In this document: piece after piece, positions 17,874-26,696 of the stretch
How positions within the stretch are numbered: position 1 is the stretch's first letter
How the letters are laid out: every line of letters begins with the position of its first letter
Assembly (NCBI RefSeq): GCF_028681615.1
Contig: NZ_JAQUHV010000001.1
Span: 62,001-126,000, forward strand
DNA length: 64,000 nucleotides
Direction of reading: 5' to 3'
Source of the DNA: Sulfuricurvum sp.
GTDB lineage: Bacteria > Campylobacterota > Campylobacteria > Campylobacterales > Sulfurimonadaceae
Translations under genes and position numbers: made by a program
The notes under the pieces: generated by a model
Databases searched by the model: none
What the model saw: the letters and a program-made list of their open reading frames with translations, nothing else
Told to the model about the DNA's origin: nothing

Positions 17874-17903
17874 ATTATAGTACTTTGAGTCACTTGTTGT
17901 CAA
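17874..17903 (-). promoter_or_regulatory. Consensus sigma70 promoter of clpB
   Basis: On the minus strand, TTGACA (17898-17903) and TATAAT (17874-17879) are both perfect, with an 18-base spacer. A full -35 box is unusual for this phylum and suggests a strong promoter held down by a repressor. Confidence 0.8.
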
Positions 17904-17904
17904 G
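17884..17904 (-). promoter_or_regulatory. HAIR-like operator for HspR
   Basis: The minus strand reads CTTGACA, seven bases, ACTCAAA. The known HspR repeat is CTTGAGT-N7-ACTCAAG, so 11 of 14 conserved positions match with the right spacing. It overlaps the -35 box of clpB, placing it to repress. HspR itself is not in the window, so this is inference. Confidence 0.6.
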
Positions 17905-17922
17905 TCTTTTAAGTAAAATCTT

Positions 17923-18621
17923 TTAAAGTACTAAAGAGGATACGATTCCGATCGCCCCGCCAAAGACTCCTCCCCATACGACAAGCCATCCCAAATGCTC
18001 TTTCATCAGGGCATGAAGCATCTCTTTGATCATCGTAGGGGTTAACTCTGCCAATCGTAATTCAACAATCTCACCGATCGTATCCGTCAAATGACCGCTC
18101 CCTTGATGCAAATGCTCATTTAGCGCATTTATAAACGACTCGCTTTGCGAAATCTCAATCGTAGAGGTCTTGATCTTTTCTAAAAACGGCTCTTTGAGTT
18201 TTCCGATAATCGCTTCGCCTCCGAACATCCCTATCATACCACCCAATGATGAATCCATGACACTCCGTACCAATGCGTTGTATGCCGGAGTAAAATCGGT
18301 TTGTTCGATGATCGGAGTCAAATCGATGGTACGTTCCTGAGATCTTACAAACGATTCGATTTTTTCAGGGGTAAAAAACTGCTCCATAATGAGTGTTTTA
18401 AGGGCTATACGGATCGATTCAAACCGATCCAAAATGATTCCGGAACCGTAGAGAAACGGAACTTTCTCAAATAACATATGTATTGCAAGCTGATTCGTCA
18501 CCGCTCCGGAGAGGGCAAACAGTCCGGCACTGCGCAACGCTGTTGAAGCAGAGCCTTCAGCTATATACGATACCCCGATCACTGTAATAGCAACGGCATT
18601 CGTCATCCATCCTTTATCCAT
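17923..18621 (-). CDS. DUF445 family membrane protein
   Basis: A member of the DUF445 family of unknown function. N-terminal hydrophobic segments with ALSGAVTNQLAIHMLFEKVP (about 35-54) and a C-terminal membrane hairpin (GWLVVWGGVFGGAIGIVSS) bracket a mostly helical, soluble central region, as in other members. The frame is open far upstream but the ATG at 18621 has AGGAG 9 bases ahead and begins the recognisable protein; the upstream part merely mirrors the divergent gene. Length 232. It precedes clpB on the same strand but clpB has its own promoter. Confidence 0.8.
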   Translation of the reverse strand: MDKGWMTNAVAITVIGVSYIAEGSASTALRSAGLFALSGAVTNQLAIHMLFEKVPFLYGSGIILDRFESIRIALKTLIMEQFFTPEKIESFVRSQERTIDLTPIIEQTDFTPAYNALVRSVMDSSLGGMIGMFGGEAIIGKLKEPFLEKIKTSTIEISQSESFINALNEHLHQGSGHLTDTIGEIVELRLAELTPTMIKEMLHALMKEHLGWLVVWGGVFGGAIGIVSSLVL

Positions 18622-18694
18622 TTCAAAAACTCCTATCGTTAATACATGTATTATACAAAAAAGGTTAAAGTTACACCCAAAAAAGGAGAGGTAA

Positions 18695-19174
18695 ATGATT
18701 CTACATACTCTAGATACACTGCTTAAAACGGGTGAATCGACTGCTATCTTAGGCGCCGTCTCCTCTGCACTCGATCGAAGTGACGAAGCTCCGTTTTGGC
18801 GGCAAAAAAGTCTGCCGTTTTGTGAAGCTGTTTTAAGTGTACTGATTCCTCTTCGAGAGCAAAACCTCTTATTTGATCCTGAGGGAAATCCGCACACGGA
18901 GCTGACAGCCTCACTTTTTATACGTTGGTGCGATTTGCTGAGTCTCAAAACTCTTGCGTTTACTCTTACAAAAAGCAACGAGGCGGGGAGACTTCTTCGG
19001 ACAAAAATCGATACGGATTCCTACCAATCCGTCGATTTGGAGATTTTGGGGAAATATCTCAGCAGTTACAGTGTCAATCTCTCCGATGAATGGGTCGATT
19101 TCCCGATAACAAACTACAATCTTCATATCGGAATGACATCGCTGCTCACTAAAATACTCGAAGGAAAATGTTAA
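18695..19174 (+). CDS. Hypothetical protein, 159 aa
   Basis: No family recognised. The protein is soluble, with helices and a Leu-rich middle (FIRWCDLLSLKTLAFTLTK), no signal peptide or membrane span. AAAGGAGAGG gives an excellent ribosome site before the ATG, which supports real expression. Its stop overlaps the next gene as TAATG, so the two are surely co-translated and probably work together. It is divergent from the DUF445 gene with 73 bases between the starts. Confidence 0.7.
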   Translation: MILHTLDTLLKTGESTAILGAVSSALDRSDEAPFWRQKSLPFCEAVLSVLIPLREQNLLFDPEGNPHTELTASLFIRWCDLLSLKTLAFTLTKSNEAGRLLRTKIDTDSYQSVDLEILGKYLSSYSVNLSDEWVDFPITNYNLHIGMTSLLTKILEGKC

Positions 19175-19602
19175 TGCAAGAGATGAAAGCCCTTACCGTC
19201 AACAGTTATCTCGCAAGCAGTGAGATCACAAAACTGCTCGATAATGTCGAATACATACTGATGGCATCCCCATCGATGATGGTGGATGAACTTCCGATCC
19301 ATTTCACGATTATCCTGAACACTTCTGAGATTCTCCCCGAAGAAGTCAAACCGCTGATTTTTGAAAAATTCTGCCGTGAGTTGGGAATTACCGCGACGAG
19401 TCATGTTTTAAGCAACCATGAACGGATCGCCTTTGCCCTGACGACTCAAGAGACACCAATGCCCAAACATATCATCGACGATGCCGAAGCCAATACGATT
19501 CCGTGGACATTACTGCATATCATCGATTTTTTAGGAGATTCGGAAGGGTTTAAAGAGGCAAAAGACGGCCTCAGCGGATGGAGTTATAGTTATAACCGTT
19601 AA
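19174..19602 (+). CDS. Hypothetical protein, 142 aa, coupled to the preceding gene
   Basis: No family recognised. It is acidic and soluble, with a beta-rich middle (ELPIHFTIILNTSEI) and a His-containing C-terminal half. I choose the ATG at 19174, which shares bases with the preceding stop (TAATG) and has GAAGGAAA at proper distance; an ATG at 19168 is two codons earlier but sits too close to that site. It ends convergently with pepP, the two stops overlapping by 4 bases. Function unknown; tight coupling points to a shared job with the 159-residue protein. Confidence 0.7.
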   Translation: MQEMKALTVNSYLASSEITKLLDNVEYILMASPSMMVDELPIHFTIILNTSEILPEEVKPLIFEKFCRELGITATSHVLSNHERIAFALTTQETPMPKHIIDDAEANTIPWTLLHIIDFLGDSEGFKEAKDGLSGWSYSYNR

Positions 19603-20903
19603 CTCCGACAGGCGGATTCAATCTCTTCTATACTCTTCGCAATCATAGAGGAAAGATTCTCATATCCCTCTTCAGTGACGAGAATGTTATCCTCGATGCG
19701 GATACCGATACCTCGGTAGCGTTCCGGGACACTCTCATCATCGGCGCGGAAATAGAGCCCCGGCTCAATCGTCATCACCATCCCCGCTTCAAAAACCAAT
19801 GCTTCCCCCGCTTCATCGACATACGGACACGGATCATGGACGTCCAGTCCCATCCAGTGTCCGATACCGTGCGGAGAATATTTTTTATGCTCTTTTGCCT
19901 CCATCAGAGCACTTCGTTCACCGCTCAATACGCCCAAAGTGATCAATGCATCGCACAGCAGTTCTTCGCTATAGGTTTGGAGCCAGTCCCGTTTAACACC
20001 CGGAGCTATCGCATCAATCACACGAAGCTGTACCTCTAATACTGCGTTGTAAACCTCACGCTGCGCATCGCTGAAGGTCCCGTTTACAGGGAAAGTACGG
20101 GTGATGTCGCTGGCATAAAGTTCTACCTCGCACGCCGCATCAATCAATACCAGTTCCCCGTCTCGGAGTTCATCGCTATTGTCGACATAGTGCAGAGTAT
20201 TGGCATTATTCCCCCCTGCGACAATCGTCCCGTAAGCTTCGGTATGTCCGCCTCCGTTGACGAAAACATACGTCATTTCCGCCTGCAGCTGATATTCCTT
20301 CATCCCAGCATGTGAGCGCTTCATCGCGGTATGATGGGCATCCGAGGTCAATGCGACGGCTCGGCGGATCGTCTCGATCTCTTCAGGTGTTTTAAGAAGA
20401 CGCATGGAGCGGATCAGGTGGGTAACATCGCGAAAAGATCGGATATGGCGTTTGACGCCGCGCGTTTCACGCAGCAGTCTGGCCGCCAATTTGGCTTCAC
20501 TCAACGCTTCCGAATCGTCAAAAAGATCAATGTAAAGGTTCACATGCTCACGCAAAAGATCTTTTATTTCATCCGGGTAATCTTTAATATTACGGACTTC
20601 GTCGACATTAAAACGTTCTTTGGCTTTCTCAATACCGTGCCGTGCACCGTTCCAAAGCGCATATTGCTCATCAAACGCTTCCACGTACAGTATCGTTTTC
20701 GTCTCACTCTGGGTTTTGATCAAAATCAGTAGCGAATTACTTTCATTAAAACCGGTAAGATAGTAAAAATCGCTGTTTTGCCGGTAGGGGTGTTCGGTAT
20801 CGTTCGATCGTACCGCAGGCATCGCTGCGGTTACGATTGCAACTCCGTCCTCCATACGCTCGAGGAGTTTAATGCGGCGATTTAAAAAGTGTTTTTCATT
20901 CAT
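19599..20903 (-). CDS. pepP: Xaa-Pro aminopeptidase (aminopeptidase P)
   Basis: A manganese metallopeptidase that removes N-terminal residues before proline. The N-terminal creatinase-like domain spans about 1-160. The catalytic pita-bread domain has the metal ligands in VLIDAACEVELYASDITRTF (two aspartates), GIGHWMGLDVHD (histidine), MTIEPGLYF (glutamate) and GIRIEDNILVT (glutamate). I choose the ATG at 20903; a longer frame to 20969 has no fitting extra sequence and runs across an intergenic palindrome. 434 residues is normal length. Confidence 0.94.
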   Translation of the reverse strand: MNEKHFLNRRIKLLERMEDGVAIVTAAMPAVRSNDTEHPYRQNSDFYYLTGFNESNSLLILIKTQSETKTILYVEAFDEQYALWNGARHGIEKAKERFNVDEVRNIKDYPDEIKDLLREHVNLYIDLFDDSEALSEAKLAARLLRETRGVKRHIRSFRDVTHLIRSMRLLKTPEEIETIRRAVALTSDAHHTAMKRSHAGMKEYQLQAEMTYVFVNGGGHTEAYGTIVAGGNNANTLHYVDNSDELRDGELVLIDAACEVELYASDITRTFPVNGTFSDAQREVYNAVLEVQLRVIDAIAPGVKRDWLQTYSEELLCDALITLGVLSGERSALMEAKEHKKYSPHGIGHWMGLDVHDPCPYVDEAGEALVFEAGMVMTIEPGLYFRADDESVPERYRGIGIRIEDNILVTEEGYENLSSMIAKSIEEIESACRS

Positions 20904-20927
20904 GGCGGTATTGTGCCATATTTTACT

Positions 20928-20982
20928 CGTCATTGCGGACTCGATCCGCAATCTTAGATCCTGAATCAAGTTCAGGATGACG
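20928..20982. repeat. Cloverleaf-like palindromic element
   Basis: Three nested inverted repeats in 55 bases: outer CGTCAT with ATGACG, inner arm ATTGCGGA-ctcga-TCCGCAAT, and inner arm ATCCTGAA-tcaag-TTCAGGAT. Both inner stems are perfect. It fills the pepP-cheW gap and looks like a dispersed, mobile palindromic repeat; from memory, very similar sequences occur in other proteobacteria. Confidence 0.75.
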
Positions 20983-20987
20983 AAAGG

Positions 20988-21482
20988 CTAGAAATTTCTT
21001 TCCAGTAGTTTGCCGACTTTGAGAATCGTGATGATACGGTCGGCTTGTTTACCGACGCCGTCAATCATACTCTCTTCTTCAGAAATCGTATCCGGTGCCG
21101 GACCGACATCTTTTTTCGGCAAACGTATTGCTTCGGTAAGGCGATCGATGACGAATCCGGCTACATCGTCACCGTTTTTCATAACGATAAAACGGGTCTC
21201 TTCCGTATGCTTCATCGTCTCCAAACCGAAACGGGAACGTAAATCGATCAACGGAATAACGGAACCGCGAAGATTGAACACCCCTAAAATATAAGCGGGC
21301 GTTTGCGGAACACGTGTCCAGGAAATCGGCTTAATGATCTCTTGAATACTCAAAATGGGTACCGAAAACTCTTCGTCACCGACGATGAAGCCGACCAGTT
21401 GGATTACTTCATCGATTTTCGTATCGTCTCCGGAGAGGGCTTTATGCTGTTTATTGATGATTTGTTGAAGTTTTTCACTCAT
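20988..21482 (-). CDS. cheW: Chemotaxis coupling protein CheW
   Basis: CheW links chemoreceptors to the kinase CheA in the polar receptor array. The whole 164-residue protein is one CheW domain: VGFIVGDEEFSVPILSIQEII near 28-48, LGVFNLRGSVIPLIDLRSRFG near 83-103 and the C-terminal DRIITILKVGKLL. It is the last gene of the cheV-cheAY-cheW cluster and follows cheAY by two bases, so it is almost surely co-transcribed. The order V-A-W is the one known from Campylobacter. Confidence 0.95.
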   Translation of the reverse strand: MSEKLQQIINKQHKALSGDDTKIDEVIQLVGFIVGDEEFSVPILSIQEIIKPISWTRVPQTPAYILGVFNLRGSVIPLIDLRSRFGLETMKHTEETRFIVMKNGDDVAGFVIDRLTEAIRLPKKDVGPAPDTISEEESMIDGVGKQADRIITILKVGKLLERNF

Positions 21483-21484
21483 AA

Positions 21485-23998
21485 TTATAGTCCCTCGTTA
21501 AACTTGATATTGCGTTTTACGACATTCATCAGATATTCCGGTGAATACGGTTTCGTGATGTACTCAACCATTCCCGATTCTACTCCACGCATCCGATCGG
21601 CTTTTCCGGTTCGGGATGTGACGGCAATGAGCGGAAGATTTTTATACTTGTTGTATTTTTTGATCTCGGCAGCCAAACTGTATCCGTCCATACGCGGCAT
21701 CTCGATATCGATTAACATCGCATCAAAGATATGATCACCTTGTTTCAGGATATTCAGAGCTTCGACACCGTCCGTCGCTTCGACAAGAGTAATCCCCATC
21801 GGTTCTAACGATTTACGCATAATCGTACGGTCGGTTTTGGAATCATCCACGATCATGACACAATAATCGCTGGCTGAGTTTTTAGCCCCGCCGCGCCCTT
21901 TTGCCTCCGAACTCTCTTGTCCGACAGTCGATTTGACCGATTTTGCCATTTGCATCAAAGCTGCGACATCGACAATCAAAGTTACGCCGCCATCCCCGCG
22001 AATGGTCGCTCCGGCAATCCCTTCGATCCCTTTCAGATATTCGCCGAGAGATTTGATAACGATCTCTTCTTGGCCTACCAATGAATCGACGATCAGGCCG
22101 ATTTTACTCTCTGCAAGTCCCAATACAACGACATATGCATGCTCGCTGTTGTCAAAGACCCGCTCCACTTCAAAGATATCCCCGATGTGTACCAAAGAGA
22201 GAACTTCATCACGCAAACGCATAACCGAACGACTCTCAACCGTGTAAATCTCATCTTTGCTGATACGTACCGTTTCAAGGACCGATGCGAGAGGGATCGC
22301 ATAATACTCTTCCTGAACCCCGACCAATAGCGCTTGGATAATCGCAAGGGTAAGTGGGATTTTGAGTTTCATCGACGTCCCTTGACCCACTTCGGAGTCG
22401 ATGTCGATCATACCGTTAAGTTTTTCAATATTGGTTTTAACCACGTCCATTCCGACGCCGCGTCCAGACACACTCGTAACTTGTGTAGCCGTCGAGAATC
22501 CCGGGCGGAAAATAAGACCGAATGCCTCTTTTTCAGACATACCGTCGGCCTCTTTCTCGGTAATAACCCCTTTTTCGATTGACTTGGATTTGAGCATATC
22601 CGCATCAAGCCCTTTTCCGTCATCAACAATTTGAATAACGATATGGTTCCCTTCATGATACGCTTTGAGATGGATAGTTCCTGTCTCTTCCTTACCGGAA
22701 GCAAGACGAACTTCCGGCGTTTCAATCCCGTGATCGCACGAATTACGGATAATATGGACCAACGGATCCCCGATCTCTTCAACGATTGATTTATCGAGTT
22801 CCGTCTCTTCCCCTGTAATCTCAAGTTCGATTTTTTTATTCAGTTCACGGGAAAGGTCACGAATCATCCGAGGGAATTTGTTAAAGACTTTTCCGATCGG
22901 CAACATCCGTGTTTTCATAACGGCAATCTGTAAATCCGTCGTAACCAAAGAGACGATCGATACGACCTGGTTCAGCTCTTCGAGGAAGGCTTCCCCCTCG
23001 TATCGTTCCTCAACGTCATCATTTATTTTAATAAGGCGGTTTTTACCTAAAACCAATTCTCCGATCAGGTTCATCAAATGATCCAGCCGTTTGACATCGA
23101 CACGAATCGTCTGCTCTACCGAAGAACCGCCACGGGCTTCCCCATCCTCTTTCGCTTCGGCTCGTCGTGCAACCGGAGCCGGTTTTGTCTCAACTTTTGG
23201 CTGAGGTGCCGCAACTGGCGGAGCAACCGGTACCGGTGCTGGAGTCGGTTCAGCCTTCGGTGCTTTTTCTTCCTCTTTTTTCTGTGCCCGTTTTGCCGCA
23301 TCTTCGGCCTGACGAACGGCAATAAGACGTTCAATCTCCGCTTCGACTTCGGCTTCGCTCATCCCCGAATAATCCGGTTCTTCCTCTTCTGCTGCTACCG
23401 GTGTACTTGCCGCAGCGGCATGACTCGCTCGTTTGGCAGCATCTTCGGCTTGACGCTGTGCTAAAAGACGTTCGATTTCCGCTTCTACTTCCGCATCGCT
23501 CATTCCGGCATAATCGGGTTCTTCTTCGACCGCAGCTGCTGTCACAACCGGTTCAGGTTTGGATACAGGGGCTGCCGGGGCAGCAGGCGGCGCAACTGTT
23601 TCTCCTAAAGCCGTTCCGTTTGCAACGGCATCAAGACGCATAACGCATCCTGAAATCTCTAATCCTGAATCTTCGCCGCTGTCGCGGATACGTACGAGAA
23701 GAGCTTTCATCAAATCGATCGATTCGAGGATTACGTCCATGACATCCGCATCAATCACCAAGTCTCCGTGACGTGCCATATTCAACAGATTTTCCATATG
23801 GTGGGTCAAATGGGTCAAAACATCGAAATTTAAAAAAGAACTTGCCCCTTTGATCGTATGCGCTACCCGGAAAATACGGTTAAGCAAATCCAAATCATCA
23901 GGTCGGGACTCCAACTCGACAAGATCCTGATCCAGTTGTTCAATCAGTTCAAACGACTCAACCAAAAAATCTTGTAATATCTCTTGAAATTCATCCAT
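21485..23998 (-). CDS. cheA: Chemotaxis histidine kinase CheA with C-terminal receiver domain (CheAY)
   Basis: Central kinase of chemotaxis. Domains in order: HPt P1 (1-105) with the phosphorylated His47 in VAHTIKGAS; a long, low-complexity Ala/Pro/Glu linker (about 130-290) with no clear P2 domain; dimerisation P3 from about 295; HATPase P4 with its N and G boxes (IIRNSCDHGIETP, GRGVGMDVV); CheW-like P5; and a receiver domain from about 705 (MIVDDSKTDRT, phospho-acceptor in MLIDIEMPRMDG). The CheA-receiver fusion is characteristic of Campylobacterota. The linker holds two near-identical 34-residue repeats at 158-191 and 205-238. 837 residues. Confidence 0.96.
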   Translation of the reverse strand: MDEFQEILQDFLVESFELIEQLDQDLVELESRPDDLDLLNRIFRVAHTIKGASSFLNFDVLTHLTHHMENLLNMARHGDLVIDADVMDVILESIDLMKALLVRIRDSGEDSGLEISGCVMRLDAVANGTALGETVAPPAAPAAPVSKPEPVVTAAAVEEEPDYAGMSDAEVEAEIERLLAQRQAEDAAKRASHAAAASTPVAAEEEEPDYSGMSEAEVEAEIERLIAVRQAEDAAKRAQKKEEEKAPKAEPTPAPVPVAPPVAAPQPKVETKPAPVARRAEAKEDGEARGGSSVEQTIRVDVKRLDHLMNLIGELVLGKNRLIKINDDVEERYEGEAFLEELNQVVSIVSLVTTDLQIAVMKTRMLPIGKVFNKFPRMIRDLSRELNKKIELEITGEETELDKSIVEEIGDPLVHIIRNSCDHGIETPEVRLASGKEETGTIHLKAYHEGNHIVIQIVDDGKGLDADMLKSKSIEKGVITEKEADGMSEKEAFGLIFRPGFSTATQVTSVSGRGVGMDVVKTNIEKLNGMIDIDSEVGQGTSMKLKIPLTLAIIQALLVGVQEEYYAIPLASVLETVRISKDEIYTVESRSVMRLRDEVLSLVHIGDIFEVERVFDNSEHAYVVVLGLAESKIGLIVDSLVGQEEIVIKSLGEYLKGIEGIAGATIRGDGGVTLIVDVAALMQMAKSVKSTVGQESSEAKGRGGAKNSASDYCVMIVDDSKTDRTIMRKSLEPMGITLVEATDGVEALNILKQGDHIFDAMLIDIEMPRMDGYSLAAEIKKYNKYKNLPLIAVTSRTGKADRMRGVESGMVEYITKPYSPEYLMNVVKRNIKFNEGL
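23285..23386 (-). repeat. Second linker repeat of CheAY
   Basis: Encodes residues 205-238, pattern EEEPDYSGMSEAEVEAEIER continuing to RQAEDAAKRA. Nearly identical in protein to the copy at 23426-23527, with the period being 47 residues. Synonymous differences show that the duplication is not recent. Confidence 0.85.
23426..23527 (-). repeat. First linker repeat of CheAY
   Basis: Encodes residues 158-191, pattern EEEPDYAGMSDAEVEAEIER continuing to RQAEDAAKRA. Probably a charged amphipathic helix in the linker between HPt and dimerisation domains. Confidence 0.85.
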
Positions 23999-24008
23999 TG
24001 GTTAACCC

Positions 24009-24953
24009 CTATAGAATATGAGCACGTACGACACGTGCTACTTCATCGTAAAATAAATTCGAATCAAATTTGACCAAATAGGCCTCTCCGCCTGCTTCTT
24101 TACCGCGTATCTCACTAAAGTGGTCACTGATAGAAGAGTTAAACACGATAGGAATCATTTTAAATCGCTCATCCGATTTTACATTGGCGGCAAAATGGAA
24201 TCCGTCCATTAACGGCATCTCAATATCCGAAGCGATAAGGCGCAGTTTGGAAGAGAGGTTCGTACCGTACGCCCGGTACAAATCTTCCAAAATTTTAAGT
24301 CCCTGCTGACCGTCCGTCGCTTCGATAACATCAAAGCCCATTTGTTCCAACGCCTCTTTGATTATCCGTCGTGCCGTAGAACTGTCATCAAGCAATAAAA
24401 CGTGGCCGCTGAAACGATATTTTCCGTCTTCGAGTTTGCCGCTGGAGGGTTGATAGAGTCCGAGTTCTTGAACAACACCTTCCAGGTCTAAAATCAATAA
24501 AACACCATCATCTTCGATTCGGGTAACTCCCGTAATTTTAGAACCGTCCAATCCCCCCGAAGAAGACATAAAAGAAGCCGGTTCAATGTCTTTCCAGTTA
24601 ATGCGGCGAATTCGTTTGGCTTCATGAACGACGAAACCGATGAGAATGTTATTGAATTCGGTAATAATCACCCGAGATTCTCTGGCCATCTCCTCAGGTG
24701 CATCCACCCCCATCCATTTAGCCAAATTGACTACCGGGATAACCACACCGCGCAAATCAAAAATTCCCTCGATAAAATCGGGAGTTCCCGGAAGTTCCGT
24801 CAATTTCGGGAACCGAATTATTTCGCGTACCTTGGCGACATTCACCCCGTATATCCCCTCATATATTTCATCGCCTTCGCGTTTGAATATACGAAAATCG
24901 ACCAACTCCATCTCGTTTGTGCCGACTTTTAAAACATCACCTTGTCCCTTCAT
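24009..24953 (-). CDS. cheV: Chemotaxis protein CheV (CheW domain plus receiver)
   Basis: An adaptor that couples receptors to CheA and is tuned by phosphorylation. The CheW-like domain (about 15-165) has IYGVNVAKVREIIRFPKLTE and IFDLRGVVIPVVNLAKW; the receiver domain (about 180-314) has VLLLDDSSTARR near its start, the phospho-acceptor region LIASDIEMPLMDG and a Lys in AYLVKFD. Its ATG overlaps the stop of the upstream phosphoesterase gene as ATGA, and cheAY follows 10 bases on. 314 residues is normal. Confidence 0.95.
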   Translation of the reverse strand: MKGQGDVLKVGTNEMELVDFRIFKREGDEIYEGIYGVNVAKVREIIRFPKLTELPGTPDFIEGIFDLRGVVIPVVNLAKWMGVDAPEEMARESRVIITEFNNILIGFVVHEAKRIRRINWKDIEPASFMSSSGGLDGSKITGVTRIEDDGVLLILDLEGVVQELGLYQPSSGKLEDGKYRFSGHVLLLDDSSTARRIIKEALEQMGFDVIEATDGQQGLKILEDLYRAYGTNLSSKLRLIASDIEMPLMDGFHFAANVKSDERFKMIPIVFNSSISDHFSEIRGKEAGGEAYLVKFDSNLFYDEVARVVRAHIL

Positions 24954-25693
24954 AGGGGCTCCTTACGAAAAACTGCTTCGTGTAATAACGGCTGATTTTG
25001 GATTGATTGTACACTAAAGTATCTTTCATTGCAAGCAAAAGCAGCGAGGTTGATGTACTGAATACCATGGATTTCGAACGTCTGATTTTGGTGAAAATGC
25101 CCTTCAATCAAAACATCTATCGATTCAAGGTGAAATGACGACAGTCGTCTCTCAATCAGCTCTTTAAAATTCTCAATGCTCCGGCAATGGCTTTTTCGCT
25201 TCATCTGCTTTTCCAACCATGATACGATGAATCCGTTACCCATAGTATCAATCGCTCGGAGGACCGCTAAGACTAAAGGGCTTCGAATCAGTGCGGTATA
25301 GAGCTCATATCCCCATCCCATGGCACTATCCCCATGTGAGAGGGCAATATTTTTCCCATCATACGTCATTACCAGAGGTTGATGTTCACGGCGGACGACT
25401 TCCACATGAGGCAACAAATCCGTCATTAAAAAATCGTGATTCCCTTCCAAATAGAAGATTTCGATTCGTCTGCTCAAACGATTGAGAATCTCTAGACCTT
25501 CCGTGTTGTATCCATACGTTCGCGGTATGGGGCCGTAAAGCATATCAAATACATCGCCCATTAAAATCAGTTGCGGTGTTGTGATCTCACCCGAATCAAG
25601 CGCATGAAGAAAATCGATAAGAGAGGTACGCCAAGGGGCGCAGTGGGCATCGGCGATTAAAATCGCGCCCGGCAGGAGAGTTTTAGGGGACAT
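24950..25693 (-). CDS. LpxH-like metallophosphoesterase (UDP-2,3-diacylglucosamine pyrophosphatase family)
   Basis: A calcineurin-like phosphoesterase, probably a Campylobacterota-type enzyme for UDP-2,3-diacylglucosamine hydrolysis in lipid A synthesis. Metal-binding motifs are complete: ADAHCAP (D-x-H), MGDVFDM, EGNHDFL, SHGDSAMGWG and EGHFHQNQ. Members of this group in Helicobacter have a similar short lead before the first motif, which favours the ATG at 25693; an ATG at 25723 is possible and overlaps argC by 41 bases. The substrate is inferred from family resemblance. 247 residues. Confidence 0.75.
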   Translation of the reverse strand: MSPKTLLPGAILIADAHCAPWRTSLIDFLHALDSGEITTPQLILMGDVFDMLYGPIPRTYGYNTEGLEILNRLSRRIEIFYLEGNHDFLMTDLLPHVEVVRREHQPLVMTYDGKNIALSHGDSAMGWGYELYTALIRSPLVLAVLRAIDTMGNGFIVSWLEKQMKRKSHCRSIENFKELIERRLSSFHLESIDVLIEGHFHQNQTFEIHGIQYINLAAFACNERYFSVQSIQNQPLLHEAVFRKEPL

Positions 25694-26696
25694 ATGCGAT
25701 TTTAGGAATGCCGAGTGTTTCATCCAATCCCATCATTATATTTGCATTGGCAAGAGCTTGTGAACTGGCTCCGCGCATTAAATTATCAATCGCGCACATC
25801 GCAACGAGTGCATTGCCGTGACGTGCCGCATATACGTCCGCAAAATTAGTTCCCGACGTCATTTTGGTGTGCGGAGGAGCATTGCGGACACGCACAAACG
25901 GTTTATCGGCATAATACATTTCCATCATCACCAGCGGATCGCATTCGGTTTTCAAGGTTGCATACACACACGCAAGCATCCCGCGTGTCATTGGCACAAG
26001 GGAAGGAACAAACGTGACACGGATAGCATTGCCGCACAGATCGCTCGCATGCTGTTCAATCTCAACCGCATGACGGTGCTTGAGAATGTTATAGCAGTTG
26101 ATATTGTCATTGACGCTCACGTAATGCGTCCCTGCCGAAGGAGATTTGCCCGCACCGGATACCCCTGTTTTCGAATCGATAAAAATAGGGGTGCCAAGAT
26201 CAATCTGATCCAAAAACGGTGCCAGTGCCATCAAAGCCGCCGTCACGTGACAACCGGGATTGGCGATGAGCTGTGCCCCTTCTGCACGATTTCCGTGAAG
26301 TTCGGGAATCGAGTAGACCGCATGCGAAAGGTTCTCAATGTCTTCGTGCTCGCAATAGAAAGCTTCGTAATTTTCCTGTGAGAGTCGGTAATCTGCGGAA
26401 AGATCAACGACTTTGACACCGCGTTCCAATAGCCCTTTGGCCGTCTGCATTGCTGTTTTGTGCGGAAGTGCCAAAAAAATCAGCTCGCACGATGCCGCAG
26501 CACGATCCAAATCGACCTTATCCACCGACAAATCGCACACACCGGCTAATGAGGGGTGCAATGCGGCAATGGTGGTTTCACCCTCCGTATTGGCGCAGTA
26601 CGTCAACGTAAAAATCGGATGGCTGACAAGCATTTTAACGAGTTCTAAACCCGTATAGCCGCTGACTCCGATGATTCCGACATTAATGGCTTTCAA
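25683..26696 (-). CDS. argC: N-acetyl-gamma-glutamyl-phosphate reductase
   Basis: Third step of arginine synthesis: NADPH-dependent reduction of N-acetylglutamyl phosphate. The nucleotide motif is VGIIGVSGYTGLELVKML at the start, the catalytic cysteine is in IANPGCHVTAA, and SGAGKSPS and HRHAVEIEQ complete the active site. The only workable start is the TTG at 26696, with AGGAG seven bases ahead. It overlaps the end of greA by 14 bases. 337 residues is typical. No other arginine gene is nearby. Confidence 0.95.
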   Translation of the reverse strand: MKAINVGIIGVSGYTGLELVKMLVSHPIFTLTYCANTEGETTIAALHPSLAGVCDLSVDKVDLDRAAASCELIFLALPHKTAMQTAKGLLERGVKVVDLSADYRLSQENYEAFYCEHEDIENLSHAVYSIPELHGNRAEGAQLIANPGCHVTAALMALAPFLDQIDLGTPIFIDSKTGVSGAGKSPSAGTHYVSVNDNINCYNILKHRHAVEIEQHASDLCGNAIRVTFVPSLVPMTRGMLACVYATLKTECDPLVMMEMYYADKPFVRVRNAPPHTKMTSGTNFADVYAARHGNALVAMCAIDNLMRGASSQALANANIMMGLDETLGIPKIAYVP

